From the NCBI RefSeq assembly GCF_000182925.2, contig NC_026505.1, positions 2,728,001 through 2,792,000 of the forward strand: DNA of 64,000 bases. The letters run 5' to 3'. A model generated the notes under the pieces. That model worked only from the letters and a program-made list of their open reading frames with translations, made no database searches and was not told the DNA's origin. The position numbers and the translations under genes were made by a program. Position 1 is the stretch's first letter. The number at the start of each line of letters is the position of its first letter. Source of the DNA: Neurospora crassa OR74A. Taxonomy: Eukaryota > Ascomycota > Sordariomycetes > Sordariales > Sordariaceae. Shown one piece after another: positions 35,778 through 45,634 of this stretch.

Positions 35778-37403
35778 ATGTCCTACGAACATCGATGTCT
35801 CATGCGCCGTCGGCTCGAGCTGTACCACGACCTCTTGACAGAACAGCTGAGGCCTAGAATCGAGGCTGCCGCTGCCGCTGCCACCGAAAACGAGAACCCA
35901 GATTCCGGTACCATCGAGTATATAGATGACGATACTGACAACACTGACGACACTGACGACTCCGACGAGGACCTATGCGAGTGGGATCACGCTGAGAACA
36001 AGTCGTCTGGGGAATCATATGCCCGTGTCACTCAATGGCGTTGTGGGCTTGAGAGAAACGAGGTCTCTGAGACGGACGCTCCAGATTATTGTGAACAGAC
36101 TGAGGAGGGATCAGGTCAAATCGATTTGAGGCAGCAAGATAACAACAACGCGGCTTGTCTCACCGCGGATGTCCGTCATATCGAGCAAGCCTGTAGTGTC
36201 AATGCTGCGGACACGAGCGTGCGAAATTGTGGAGGACCCCTAACACCACTCTTGGCTACCTTGCCATTAAATCCCATGGCCAGGAATCAAGAACATGGAC
36301 AGGAAGAGGATGGCGAAACAGCATCGAGTAGCTTTGAAACCACAAAGCGGGAAGCCAGCAACATTGCATCACCCGATCAGGGAAATTCGAGCTTGAAAGC
36401 AACAAGAGATGACTCGTCGGACAAGTTCACTGCATCACCCAGATCCCCTTGCCGCGAGTTGTCCGTCACTGCGAGCCCAGTTCCCATGAACAAAGACAAC
36501 CATACAGCCTCCATACACCGACAATCCAACCTCATCAATCAATCTCAACCAACTCCCACAACCTTGAAGCTTTCGCAGTTACCTCGTCGTTCAAAGTCGC
36601 CACCCCCGCTGAACTTCTTCCCTTCCCGTTGTCCACCCACGCCACCTCCAGACACTTCCTCTTTCACCTCTACCTACTCGCCACTGCGCTTTACTGTCAC
36701 TCCAGCACAACTCGAGTTTTTCTACAAACACATCCACAAGGTCGAGTACATGATCAGAGGAATCGACTACCAGTTCCAAATGCATGAGTACCGGGATGAA
36801 GTCCGCCGACAGAATCGACGAACGCGAATACGGGCAGAGGTAGAGGAACGGATGAGAATCATTGAATGGAGCAATGACATTCCGGGTGAGGACTGGGGCA
36901 GTGTGGCAGGTATGGATGAGACCGAGCTGGTTGAGGAGTCAGCGGAAGAGATCGGACAGCAGAGCTGGGAGAATGATACTGTTGTTGCGGTGTGGGATAC
37001 TGGTGGTTTGGAGGGCAATCAGCCCGCAGACACCGAAGGGGAGGGTGATGATGATCCCAGCTCTTATGAGCCTGGTGGGGTGGGAGATGGCTGTGCTACA
37101 GATGGACATGGGGAAGAAGATGATTCTGTTTGGGTCGACGGAGCCGGAGATGAGGATGCGGACGCTGCTGCAGATGGTACCAGCAGCGATGAGACCGGAT
37201 GGAATTGTGCTTGGTCGTCCACTTGCTTAGAGCCCGAGAAGAAGACCCAGCCTCATCAACCAACCAAAAGCAGCTCACTTCGAAAGGGATACACCCCTGA
37301 TGATATGGTCTGGGAGGAGGCGGTGGCCGAGGCTGAATACCTAAGAAGCTTTGGGCATCAATCTAAGAAGGACAAGCGTGGACGAAGGTACTGGCGTTTG
37401 TAA
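35778..37403 (+). CDS. Acidic, largely disordered protein of unknown function
   Basis: A single frame from the ATG at 35778 (CTACCATGTCC context) encodes 541 aa. It begins with a basic helix (RCLMRRRLELYHDLL). Then comes a strongly acidic Asp/Thr tract (residues about 55-75), a Ser/Asn-rich linker, a proline-rich stretch with SPPPLNFFPS and PPTPPPD, a charged helix (about 310-360: YKHIHKVEYMIRGIDY then RRQNRRTRIRAEVEER), a long Asp/Glu/Gly tail, and a basic end KKDKRGRRYWRL. There is no signal peptide or enzyme motif. It looks like an orphan of the Sordariales, perhaps nuclear, but that is inference from composition. Continuous coding with biased composition supports a real gene. Confidence 0.65.
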   Translation: MSYEHRCLMRRRLELYHDLLTEQLRPRIEAAAAAATENENPDSGTIEYIDDDTDNTDDTDDSDEDLCEWDHAENKSSGESYARVTQWRCGLERNEVSETDAPDYCEQTEEGSGQIDLRQQDNNNAACLTADVRHIEQACSVNAADTSVRNCGGPLTPLLATLPLNPMARNQEHGQEEDGETASSSFETTKREASNIASPDQGNSSLKATRDDSSDKFTASPRSPCRELSVTASPVPMNKDNHTASIHRQSNLINQSQPTPTTLKLSQLPRRSKSPPPLNFFPSRCPPTPPPDTSSFTSTYSPLRFTVTPAQLEFFYKHIHKVEYMIRGIDYQFQMHEYRDEVRRQNRRTRIRAEVEERMRIIEWSNDIPGEDWGSVAGMDETELVEESAEEIGQQSWENDTVVAVWDTGGLEGNQPADTEGEGDDDPSSYEPGGVGDGCATDGHGEEDDSVWVDGAGDEDADAAADGTSSDETGWNCAWSSTCLEPEKKTQPHQPTKSSSLRKGYTPDDMVWEEAVAEAEYLRSFGHQSKKDKRGRRYWRL

Positions 37404-37649
37404 GGGGGTAATGTATGCCAAGTCATCACACTGTCTGTCGAGGAAGCACGATCGTTGTTTGGGTTTCACCTTGAGCAATGATTATATTTCCATATAGTAT
37501 ACATACCCAAGCTGACAATAGGATGCTTCATGTTTGACGAGGAATACTATTATCATTGCAACAAGTCCTTCGCTAACCCTGTATGGTGTGCTACCTGAAA
37601 CCCTATCCTCAAGAAAAGAAACTGACAAGCACCACTGCCATAACCGTGG

Positions 37650-39325
37650 TTACAGGTTCACAAAAACACAAAAGCCCCCCCACAAGAGCGCGATGCCGAT
37701 TGCAGCAGTAATGGTATTTTTTGCCGCTCCCGACTCTGCCGTTCCAGACTTTGCCGCAGAGGGTGACGGTCCGCCCTCTGTTATTGTCGATGTGATCGTG
37801 ACCACGCCATCGCCATTCCCGCCCAAGGAGGTACTCGGCGACTGTACGCCCGAAGTGAAAGGAACGCTATTCGTTGTCGTTGCGCCTTCCCAAGCGACAG
37901 GTTCTGTATTAGCCGTCGGAATCGGTGTTGCCGTTGAGTTATTCGGGTTTAGAACACTAATGATCGTCCGCGTGTTCAGTCATAGCAATCCTAGGCTAGG
38001 AGGAAAAAAAAAGAAAGAACTCACCCATCAACAACATGGACTACTCCATTCTCCACCAGCACATCACTCTTAACCACTCTCGCCCCATTTACAAACACCT
38101 GCTTGCCACTTCCACTGGTCTCGTCATTATCATCATCATCCTCGGCATTTGTCCCATCCTCCGTTGATGTCGACCCATCAACGACCCTTACTTTGACTGT
38201 CCCCCCTTCCACGGTCTCATAGTCCTTCTCAAACTCCTCACCTTCCTCTGACCCGCCAGCCTCCCCATCGCTGTTATCATTCTGCATCAACAAATCGCTG
38301 TATAACACCTTCCCCTTTTGGCCCTTCAGCACGTGATAGCCCATGATATTCGCCAGCTCGTCCTCATCCATGTCCGACACCACGCTTCCTACAGCATTCC
38401 AGGCGTCGTTGGAGGGGACAAACATGGTGATGTCTTGTTTAGTGTTGAAGACGTCCGTGAGGTTGGCTCTACTTAAAGCGCCGACAGAGGCAGTTAAGGA
38501 GAGGAGGGAGGAAGCGGAGGGGGATATTTCGTCGTCTTGGTTGGTTGATGAAGAAAAAGGGTTAAAAGAGGCGAGGGTGTCGTTAAGTCGTGAAGGGAGA
38601 GAGAGGACATGGTCGATTATGTGAATGGTGCCCCCGGAAAAGTTGAAGTTGGCTTGGGTTATTGTTGATTTGGTTATTTGCTGTGAACCACCAGACCCAC
38701 TGATGCCGGAGTAGAAGGTCACCACCGGCTCACCACCGCCATCACTGGAGGAACTCGAACGAGCGATGACCCGTTGGCCACCAGACACATTAGCATAGGG
38801 CGTAATATCTGGCGCCAGCAACGTTGGAATGAAGAGCGAGTTTCCGTCTATCCCGCTCCCGTCGCCATCCACACTATCATCCCTCTTTTTCCTTCTTCTC
38901 TTTGCCGCCGCTGCAGCACTACCACCACCACCACCACCAGTGCCAGCAGTACCAGCAGTCAAGTTACTTGTCCACCACACCCCCCTCAAAATATGATAAT
39001 TCCAAAACGCCTCCACAAGCTGCGGATCAGAGTTGTTCAAGTCATCCATAGTGACGGCTGCCCCGCCTCCGCCGCCGCCGCTAAACAGGCCGGCCATCGC
39101 GTCGTTGCTGGGCGCTAGTATGGTGATGCCTGAGGTCCCGTTGATGGCAGCGAATAAGAACTGTTGGGTCTGAATGTAGCTGTTGAGTGTTGACAGGCTG
39201 TCGTTGAGGGCTTGGAGGGTCTCGGTTAGGGTTGGGGTGCCTTGGCCGCTTTCGGCGGTTTGGGCGGAGGCGGTAGGTAATGTGGTCGCTAAAACTATTG
39301 TGGGAAGGGTACGTTTGGGCTTCAT
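37650..39325 (-). CDS. GPI-anchor-type fasciclin (FAS1) domain protein
   Basis: Exons 39325-38025 and 37956-37650 (68-bp intron, GTGAGT donor, CATTAG acceptor) give 535 aa. The signal peptide is at 1-22. Two FAS1 domains follow. The first carries TILAPSNDAM and NYHILRG and ends with GTIHIIDHVL. The second carries TMFVPSNDAW and GYHVLKG and ends with VVHVVDG, which lies exactly at the exon junction. The second exon encodes a Ser/Thr-rich stalk and a C-terminal hydrophobic tail after ESGAAKN, the usual GPI-attachment arrangement. Fungal FAS1 proteins are cell-surface adhesion or cell-wall proteins. In the first domain a Gly-rich stretch leads into AAAAAKRRRKKRDD, a strong furin/kexin-like basic cluster, and the second has an acidic insert (DGTNAEDDDDNDETSG). 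Confidence 0.88.
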
Positions 39326-40862
39326 CGTGGTATGTTGGGGGTGGAATATGGTGTGGTGAGAGCGGATTTTGGAGGAGGCGGTGGTGGTGGTGATGGAGTG
39401 ACGGATGTCAAAGATGGTCACGATGTCGGGCGTTGACATGAGAGCTGGGCAGGTCGTGGATGGGGATATGATACAGTCGAACGAGGAGTCGGGCAACTAA
39501 GCATTCGAGATGAAGATGAAGCTCAACATCGTTATATTGCACCTATAAACTCCTCCAATATCTCCATCTATCACAACCACCATCATGATCAACCGACTTG
39601 TCATCACTCGCTCGTCATCCCTTCCTTTGTCTTCCATCATCTCCAATATTCGCGGAGGGCAAAGTTGAAACTTGGCTGCGCCCTCCTATACGAACTAACC
39701 TCACCATCAGTGATCCCGAGTGTAGTCATTTTGATGGCAATGTTGGAAAGTTCGAAGTGTAAAGAACCGAGGGACAACCGACAAGCGAGCGCAGAATAAA
39801 CAAAAGGTCGAAGAACATGGGCGATTTCTTCCAGATAAAAGTCCAAGACCTCATCCTTGGCAAGGAGCAGTTTGCCGTTGAGCTGGCTAACTGGCTGACT
39901 ACAAAGATATCAGGAGAGAGGAACTCGCATCTCTCACTGCACATGGTGATCGTGGTGGTCATGATGATACATCACAAACGGATGATTTGCCTACTGAGCC
40001 GTGGCTTCGGGATTGAATCCTGCGTGATGTTTGCATTAAATCGGCAGGACTTGGGGAAACTGTACCTTGAAATGCGCACAGTGGCTTGGTGCAGGCAGCT
40101 GTTGCTGCGGAAATCTCCTGCTGGACTGCCACAACATGTGTGCCTGCGTAGAAAGGTTTGTTGATTGTTGCAGTTGGTAGGCAGGCAAGGTGCAAACTTT
40201 ATCAAGCTCTGCAGGGCATGTAGGTGTATACTTCAATAACCCGATAACACTTAGCCAGCCCAGTATCCTCCTTTCCTCCTGTAGCTCCCTGTTGTGGGCC
40301 TGGGGAAGTGCGAATCGAAATCACCTTCCGAGGGAGCATCTAGCGATGAAAGGAAATTCCTAACCCTCATCAATTGAAAAGGACTGCTCTCGTCAGTTTC
40401 GGGCCATTTGAGTTCTACCAACACTCGTGTAAGGAATGAGGGATGTTATGCGACCTTCTTCACACAATAATTTGAAGTGTCACTTTGCTCCGCCTTCATC
40501 GCCCAGTTAAAGTGATGGATGAGAATAGCTACCTATTGGATCAAAATATCACAGCATAATGCCACGCCCAGGACATTGTTCTCGCGTGCCCTTCCATCGA
40601 AAGAATCACAACGCCTCCATAAAGCCTGGTGTTCTAGTGTGACATTCCAATTGGGGGTTAGGGACCGGAGTCCCGGAAGAGACTCCTTAGGTACCGTGTC
40701 TATCACAAGATTTGTTGTTTCCAAGCCACAGCCAAGATGTCTGGATCAAGATATAACGATGCATTTCAACAGTGAAGGAGGTTCAAAACACGCGCCCAGA
40801 ACCTTGGCTCAACCGCTCTCGGGGATACCGGTAAGGTTGCCGAGACATATCCAAACTCGGGC

Positions 40863-40879
40863 CGGACTGTCATCCTCCG
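40863..40879 (+). promoter_or_regulatory. CGG-N11-CCG element (CLR-2/Gal4-type site) upstream of the LPMO
   Basis: The triplets CGG (40863-40865) and CCG (40877-40879) are spaced by exactly 11 bases and sit in a larger palindrome CCGGA...TCCGG, 353 bp before the LPMO start codon. CGG-N11-CCG is the reported binding pattern of CLR-2, the Zn2Cys6 activator of cellulase genes in Neurospora. CCGGAG at 40877-40882 also fits the SYGGRG pattern of the carbon repressor CRE-1/CreA. Sequence match and context are seen directly; actual binding is inference. Confidence 0.6.
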
Positions 40880-41129
40880 GAGGGGGGTTCCAAGAACGCG
40901 GGGAGTATGATTCTGACTGTCTTACACCAACCTGGAAAAGTCGCCCAGACGGCAAGATCTTATGGGATCCGTCAATATTGGATCTATTTGTGTTGCGAAC
41001 GTCTCAACGTTTCTTGACAGCCGTGTTAATGACTTCAACAAAGCCATAAACCGCTGATGTTGCTTTTATCAAAAGTACACCAAGAAATCCGGGGCGAAAA
41101 TTGACAAGACCACAGGTGAAGAGCTCGAG

Positions 41130-41135
41130 TATAAG
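41130..41135 (+). promoter_or_regulatory. TATA box of the LPMO gene
   Basis: TATAAG lies 102 bp before the ATG at 41232, at a normal core-promoter distance. Confidence 0.5.
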
Positions 41136-41231
41136 TACGCCCACGATGACCTTAACCGCCTCATGTTCTGGTGATCCACAACGAGCAAGTTTGAGCAAGT
41201 TCCAATCTCATTCTTCCCTCTTCCTATCACC

Positions 41232-42004
41232 ATGAAGGTCCTCGCCCCTCTCGTACTCGCAAGCGCAGCCAGCGCTCACACCATTTTCTCCTCCCTCGAG
41301 GTCAACGGCGTCAACCAAGGCTTGGGAGAGGGCGTCCGCGTGCCCACCTACAACGGTCCCATTGAGGACGTCACCTCGGCCTCCATCGCCTGCAACGGCT
41401 CGCCCAACACCGTCGCCTCCACCTCCAAGGTGATCACCGTGCAGGCGGGCACCAACGTGACGGCCATCTGGCGCTACATGCTCAGCACCACGGGCGACTC
41501 GCCGGCGGACGTCATGGACAGCTCGCACAAGGGTCCCACCATCGCCTACCTCAAAAAGGTTGACAACGCCGCCACCGCCAGCGGTGTGGGGAATGGCTGG
41601 TTCAAGATCCAGCAGGACGGCATGGACAGCAGCGGCGTCTGGGGCACCGAGCGCGTTATCAACGGCAAGGGCCGCCACAGCATCAAGATCCCCGAGTGCA
41701 TCGCTCCAGGACAGTACTTACTCAGGGCTGAGATGATTGCGCTGCACGCGGCGAGCAACTATCCTGGTGCGCAATTCTACATGGAGTGTGCGCAGCTTAA
41801 TGTCGTTGGTGGTACGGGTGCTAAGACCCCTTCGACTGTCAGCTTTCCTGGGGCTTACTCGGTATGTACAACCATTTTTACGCAGGTGGGATGATTGCTA
41901 ACAAATGTTTTTCACAGGGCTCTGACCCCGGAGTCAAGATTAGCATCTACTGGCCTCCGGTTACGTCTTATACCGTCCCTGGTCCCAGTGTGTTTACTTG
42001 CTAA
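41232..42004 (+). CDS. lpmo9D: AA9 lytic polysaccharide monooxygenase (cellulose-active)
   Basis: Exons 41232-41861 and 41918-42004 (56-bp intron, GTATGT donor, GATTGCTAAC branch, CACAG acceptor) give 238 aa. The signal peptide [15 protein letters not shown] leaves His16 as the mature N-terminus, which with His99 (DSSHKG) forms the copper histidine brace. Tyr183 (QFYMEC) is the axial residue, and His172 and Gln181 complete the second sphere. The enzyme is a secreted copper oxygenase that breaks cellulose chains by C-H oxidation and boosts cellulases. The protein has no cellulose-binding module. It closely resembles N. crassa NcLPMO9D (PMO-2), a C4-oxidising enzyme, so C4 regioselectivity is likely but inferred. 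The upstream CGG-N11-CCG site suggests induction on cellulose. Confidence 0.95.
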
Positions 42005-42232
42005 ATGGGTTAACGGTATTGGGTATGGTGGGAACATGGTAGTACATCGTTGAAACATGTGAGAGTCAGTACACTTGGTTTAAAGACGGAACCTCCTTTT
42101 ACTCCGCGTACTACCCCTATTCTTGTACATAGTCTCATCAACCCAACTTCGCACATGCATACCTACTTGACGTATACATGATTAACGCATTTCCCTTTCA
42201 TCCTCAATCCTAAATAAGCTATCTCTACCGGC

Positions 42233-43298
42233 CTACTCCTCCGCCTTTCTGAAATTCGGTGCCTCCCTCCAATACTCCTCATCCCTCAACTGATACTTCC
42301 TCGTCCAGTCCTGTATCCTTTCAAAGCTTCTACACTGATGTTCTACATCCCACAACAACGTAGTCCCATACGCCCTCTCCTTCTTATCCATCCGCAAATA
42401 CTCCTCCGTGTACCTCTCCTCTTTTGTATCCTCATCAACATACGTATAAGTCTTGTTCCACCAATACGTCATTTGTACATCCCCATTACACATTATCGCC
42501 TGTCTCAGAAAATCGAGACAGTGCGCCCGGTGGTCGTGGTATTCCGCGTCCGAGGTGTTGGGGAAGTAATGCCCTCGCCAAAAGGAGCGCCGGATGAGGT
42601 CGAGGCAGTGAAGCTGGTGGAACATGGAGACGCCGTAGATGTAGGAACCCGGCGCGTAGTAGATCTCGGAGGAAGGGTAGCTTAGTTTTTGGGAGGTTAC
42701 GAGGGGGAGGCGTACTATGCCGTCGCTTGCTGGAGGGTGGGTTGGGTTAGTGATGAGGAAAGAAGGGCAAGTCTGAATGTGACTGGAAGGAGGAAGGAGG
42801 AAGAGTGAAAGGGCTGGAAAGGGAAAGGAGTCTCACGACCGAGGATGGATTCCCACGCTTTGTCGACGGAGGGGGAGGGGTCCTCTTGAAAAATGCGATC
42901 GGGATGGAAGCGCTTATTTTCGTACTCGATGGCGCCGTCTTCGAGAAGGGGCGCTGTTCGTTGCGGTGCTGTTAGCTTCACAGCCATGGTAAACACATAG
43001 GTAGGATTCGGTGCCTTGTCTTACAGTATGGAGGTTTCGGTGCTCGATAGAACGGGGAAGAGTGTATCCTCCATAATGCGTGGAGATACAGGCACAAAAG
43101 TAGGACGCTGAAAGCTGCATTGATGGCGAGGACAATTCTCGCTGGCCTAGGCCACTCATCACGCATCAATCTCCAAGCTCTTGTATACTTTGGTTCTCGT
43201 CGAATGCATCGGTGCTGTTCGGAGCGGTTGGGTGTAGAGATGGAGTGCAAGAGGGACTCTGAAGAGCTCTCGACGTCGGGGACCTTCTCATATTGCAT
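42233..43298 (-). CDS. UstYa/DUF3328 family protein (RiPP or mycotoxin tailoring type)
   Basis: Exons 43298-43025, 42968-42837 and 42729-42233 close in phase to 300 aa. A single transmembrane helix lies at about 57-77 after a basic stretch. The first splice restores YSPQ...AIEYE, matching the 'YSPA...AxxY' block usual just after the membrane anchor in this family. The family signature of two HxxHC motifs is intact: H173-Q-L-H176-C177 and H202-R-A-H205-C206. UstYa-type proteins catalyse oxidative cyclisation, hydroxylation or chlorination on peptides in fungal RiPP (dikaritin) and non-ribosomal pathways such as ustiloxin, phomopsin and cyclochlorotine. Many others are orphans. The neighbour 1.05 kb away in divergent orientation encodes a small secreted protein with two Lys-Arg sites, the form expected of a RiPP precursor. 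Substrate unknown. Confidence 0.88.
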
Positions 43299-44350
43299 CG
43301 TGATCTAGTTATCGACACTGAACTTGCAAGGGGAAGAAAAGAAGAGGAAGCACTGCAGAAGTTCTTTGAGGTGGTGTGCCAACAAGAGGATGTTGGATGC
43401 TTCTTTTATCATTTGGCAGTGAGAAATCTCTTGGGTCCGGGTGCTTCGGATATTGGCCCTGGGCGGCAGCTCAAAGTGGGCATATTCCATATAGTGTACT
43501 CCAAGTTCCTTTAGGTTGCGGGGAGGAAAATCATTCATCGTCGATGTGGCTGTTAAACTCCGTGGTGCAACGGCTGCAGCTGACATCACATCTGACAACC
43601 CGCGCAACAACCCGACGGAAGCCGGTGCATCGGTGACTCGAGATCGTATACTCGGATTTTGTCAGGCACGCGATGGACGGCACAAGGTACGCCTACTGAA
43701 AGTATGGTTCTGCCGTTGTTAGGTGCTCATAACCAAAGTGCATCGTGAAGCCATCACCATCGGACTTAAACCAATCCTGTCCCGTTCCCAGAATGCTTGG
43801 ATGGTTCTCACTCGACCGGCCGCGCAAGGCCAAGACGGAGTGTATCCAAAACGGTTAGAGCCGTACCAGGTCTTTTCCTTTGAATGCTTTCGTGTCCACA
43901 TCAGTTCTACCGCTTTGTGTTCTCCGATCTGGCGGTAAGCGTCGAGATGGATGCAAGGGTCGATCAATTCTTACTCCAGGACCTGATAGCTAACGAGTAT
44001 GGCTTTCAGGTCCACACTCGTCAATCACAGAAACATTCGATTCCGAGTATCTAAGAAATCTGAGTGTTCAAGATGGCATCAGCTCATGATCGTGGGTCGG
44101 TAACAACGTAACCGCCATTGCATCACGCAGTCAAGCACTCGGTTACCGTTCGCCAACATTGGCCCAGAATCAATGTACCTAAACGTTTCCCTCGCGTGCC
44201 AAAGTCTCCGATAGACTCTTGAGCAAGCAAGTATAAGGATCCGACTTCACCTTCTCCAGAGTCTGGATCATTAGCGTCGGCATCAGCATCAGGTTCAATA
44301 GTAGCGTCACCAACTGCCACCACCACGTTTAACATCCCACGAACTCAAGA
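43299..44350. other. Divergent promoter region between the UstYa gene and the small secreted protein
   Basis: This 1.05-kb stretch lies between two divergent start codons. TATAAG at 44232-44237 fits the plus-strand gene. Overlapping small open frames on both strands show no features of real proteins. A shared promoter would allow co-regulation, but no motif proves it. Confidence 0.45.
44232..44237 (+). promoter_or_regulatory. TATA box of the small secreted protein gene
   Basis: TATAAG is 114 bp before the ATG at 44351, which supports the short frame as a real transcription unit. Confidence 0.4.
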
Positions 44351-44692
44351 ATGCGATCTATCATTCTGCTCTCCCTCCTCACGGCCCTCATCGCCGCCTC
44401 TCCCATCCGCTCTCCTCGAAGCCCCAATACTGCACTCGTACCGATCAACAAGCGCTTCGAAGCCAGTGTCCCCTGGATTTGGCGCCCTAAGAAGGCGGAC
44501 TTCGAGCAATTTGAAGATGAGGGCGACGAGACCTCCACCGAGACCAATGCCGACGCCAATGCCGACGCCAATGCCGTAATCAGCAAGCGAAACAATGGTC
44601 CTTGGCACTGGCAGTCCTGGAACGAGGGTTCTGAGAAGACTGAGGATGGTGCTGCTAATGCTGCTGAGGGTGTGAAGGGTGGGCAGGAGTGA
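44351..44692 (+). CDS. Small secreted protein with two Kex2 sites; candidate RiPP precursor
   Basis: A single frame encodes 113 aa. Residues 1-17 are a signal peptide. There are two Lys-Arg (Kex2) sites, K34-R35 and K79-R80. Each is followed within a few residues by the same short motif: KR-FEASV-PWIW (41-44) and KR-NNG-PWHW (84-87). The spacer between them is acidic and contains a small repeat (NADANADANA, from a 12-bp DNA repeat). A signal peptide plus KR-bounded repeats with a similar core is the design of fungal dikaritin precursors and also of peptide pheromones. There are no cysteines, so it is not a typical alpha-pheromone precursor. A UstYa-family gene is next to it in divergent orientation. 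The processing role is inference; the motif pattern is seen directly. Confidence 0.6.
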   Translation: MRSIILLSLLTALIAASPIRSPRSPNTALVPINKRFEASVPWIWRPKKADFEQFEDEGDETSTETNADANADANAVISKRNNGPWHWQSWNEGSEKTEDGAANAAEGVKGGQE

Positions 44693-45634
44693 GCTGCTAC
44701 TTGGTACCTAGCTGAGCCTTGCCGGTGAGTAACTTGGTCGATATTGATTCCCTGCCTAGGAGTATTGACCGTGTGCTAATGCTTGCGTCAGTTACCATCA
44801 AGTGAAGTGGCTTTGTTTGGGTTACATGGTTGACGTCCTGGGATACTGTGTGAGACTAGGATGCATGATGAATTGAAGCGGTCGGTACCTTCGTTTACTT
44901 TGGCGGCTGGAAGCTAGGTGGAATAGTCTGAAACATATGGAAGAAAGGGTCATGGCCATCTTTACTTACATGGGAGGTCCTGGCTGCTTGCCATTATTCA
45001 ACATAAGACACACCGGCCCTTCCCCTTCTTTCTTTCTTCCTCTTTTTTTTCTCTTGATCAATTCAGACTCGATATAAGCCATTTCCCTCTTGTGATTTGC
45101 TTCCTCTTACCAGTCAGTGATCCCATGTGAGGTGCTGAGTGAGACAGGTAGTGATATTGGAATCCTTACATACCTGCAAAACTCCACCTACAATTTCCCA
45201 TCCCTCCATCGCTCTCGGCTCTTGCAACACTCGCGCTTTGCTACCTCCACCACGCCCAGGTCCTCTTACTCCAAGTCCTCCTTAAACTTGGTGACGCCGA
45301 AGATGGTGAATGATGCGGCATTTGCGTGATGTGGAGAGATATCAAGAGGTTGGTGAAGGAGATTCAGAGGATGGGCCGATGGCTGATGTAAGGATCTGTG
45401 CCGTCAGTCTGTTAGGTGCGGAGATTTCCACGAGGTTTAGTTCCAAAATAATTCATTGACTCTGAACACCCTACCTTTTCCATATCTAGGTATGCAGCTA
45501 TCCCTTCACTCATCCAAACATGCCTACTCAATTGTTTATCCACATCCTGAATATCGTTTCTTGTCGAAGTATCTTGGTCCATAGCTTCATATCATATCCT
45601 GTCAATTTCTTCCTTGCTTGCCGAGACATGAATC
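44693..45634. other. Intergenic region
   Basis: Contains the 3' UTRs of the small secreted protein (+) and of the large gene ending at 45635 (-). A pyrimidine-rich stretch occurs at about 45015-45060. A 70-codon plus-strand frame at 45117-45329 has no recognisable features. Confidence 0.45.

Larger units (their letters stand above)
39326..41231. other. Intergenic region, divergent promoters (fasciclin / LPMO)
   Basis: This 1.9-kb gap lies between divergent start codons. An open frame at 40519-41049 has no domain, signal peptide or splicing partner, and I treat it as chance. The last 400 bp look like the LPMO promoter and hold the regulatory sites listed separately. Confidence 0.5.

Noticed and set aside
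40519-41049. 176-codon plus-strand frame upstream of the LPMO
   Set aside because: It overlaps the regulatory region, has no recognisable motif and ends just before the TATA box. Probably chance.
42005-42232. Possible extra exon of the LPMO (binding module)
   Set aside because: The LPMO frame stops cleanly at 42004 after the family's usual VFTC end. The gap is too short and contains no cysteine pattern of a CBM1.
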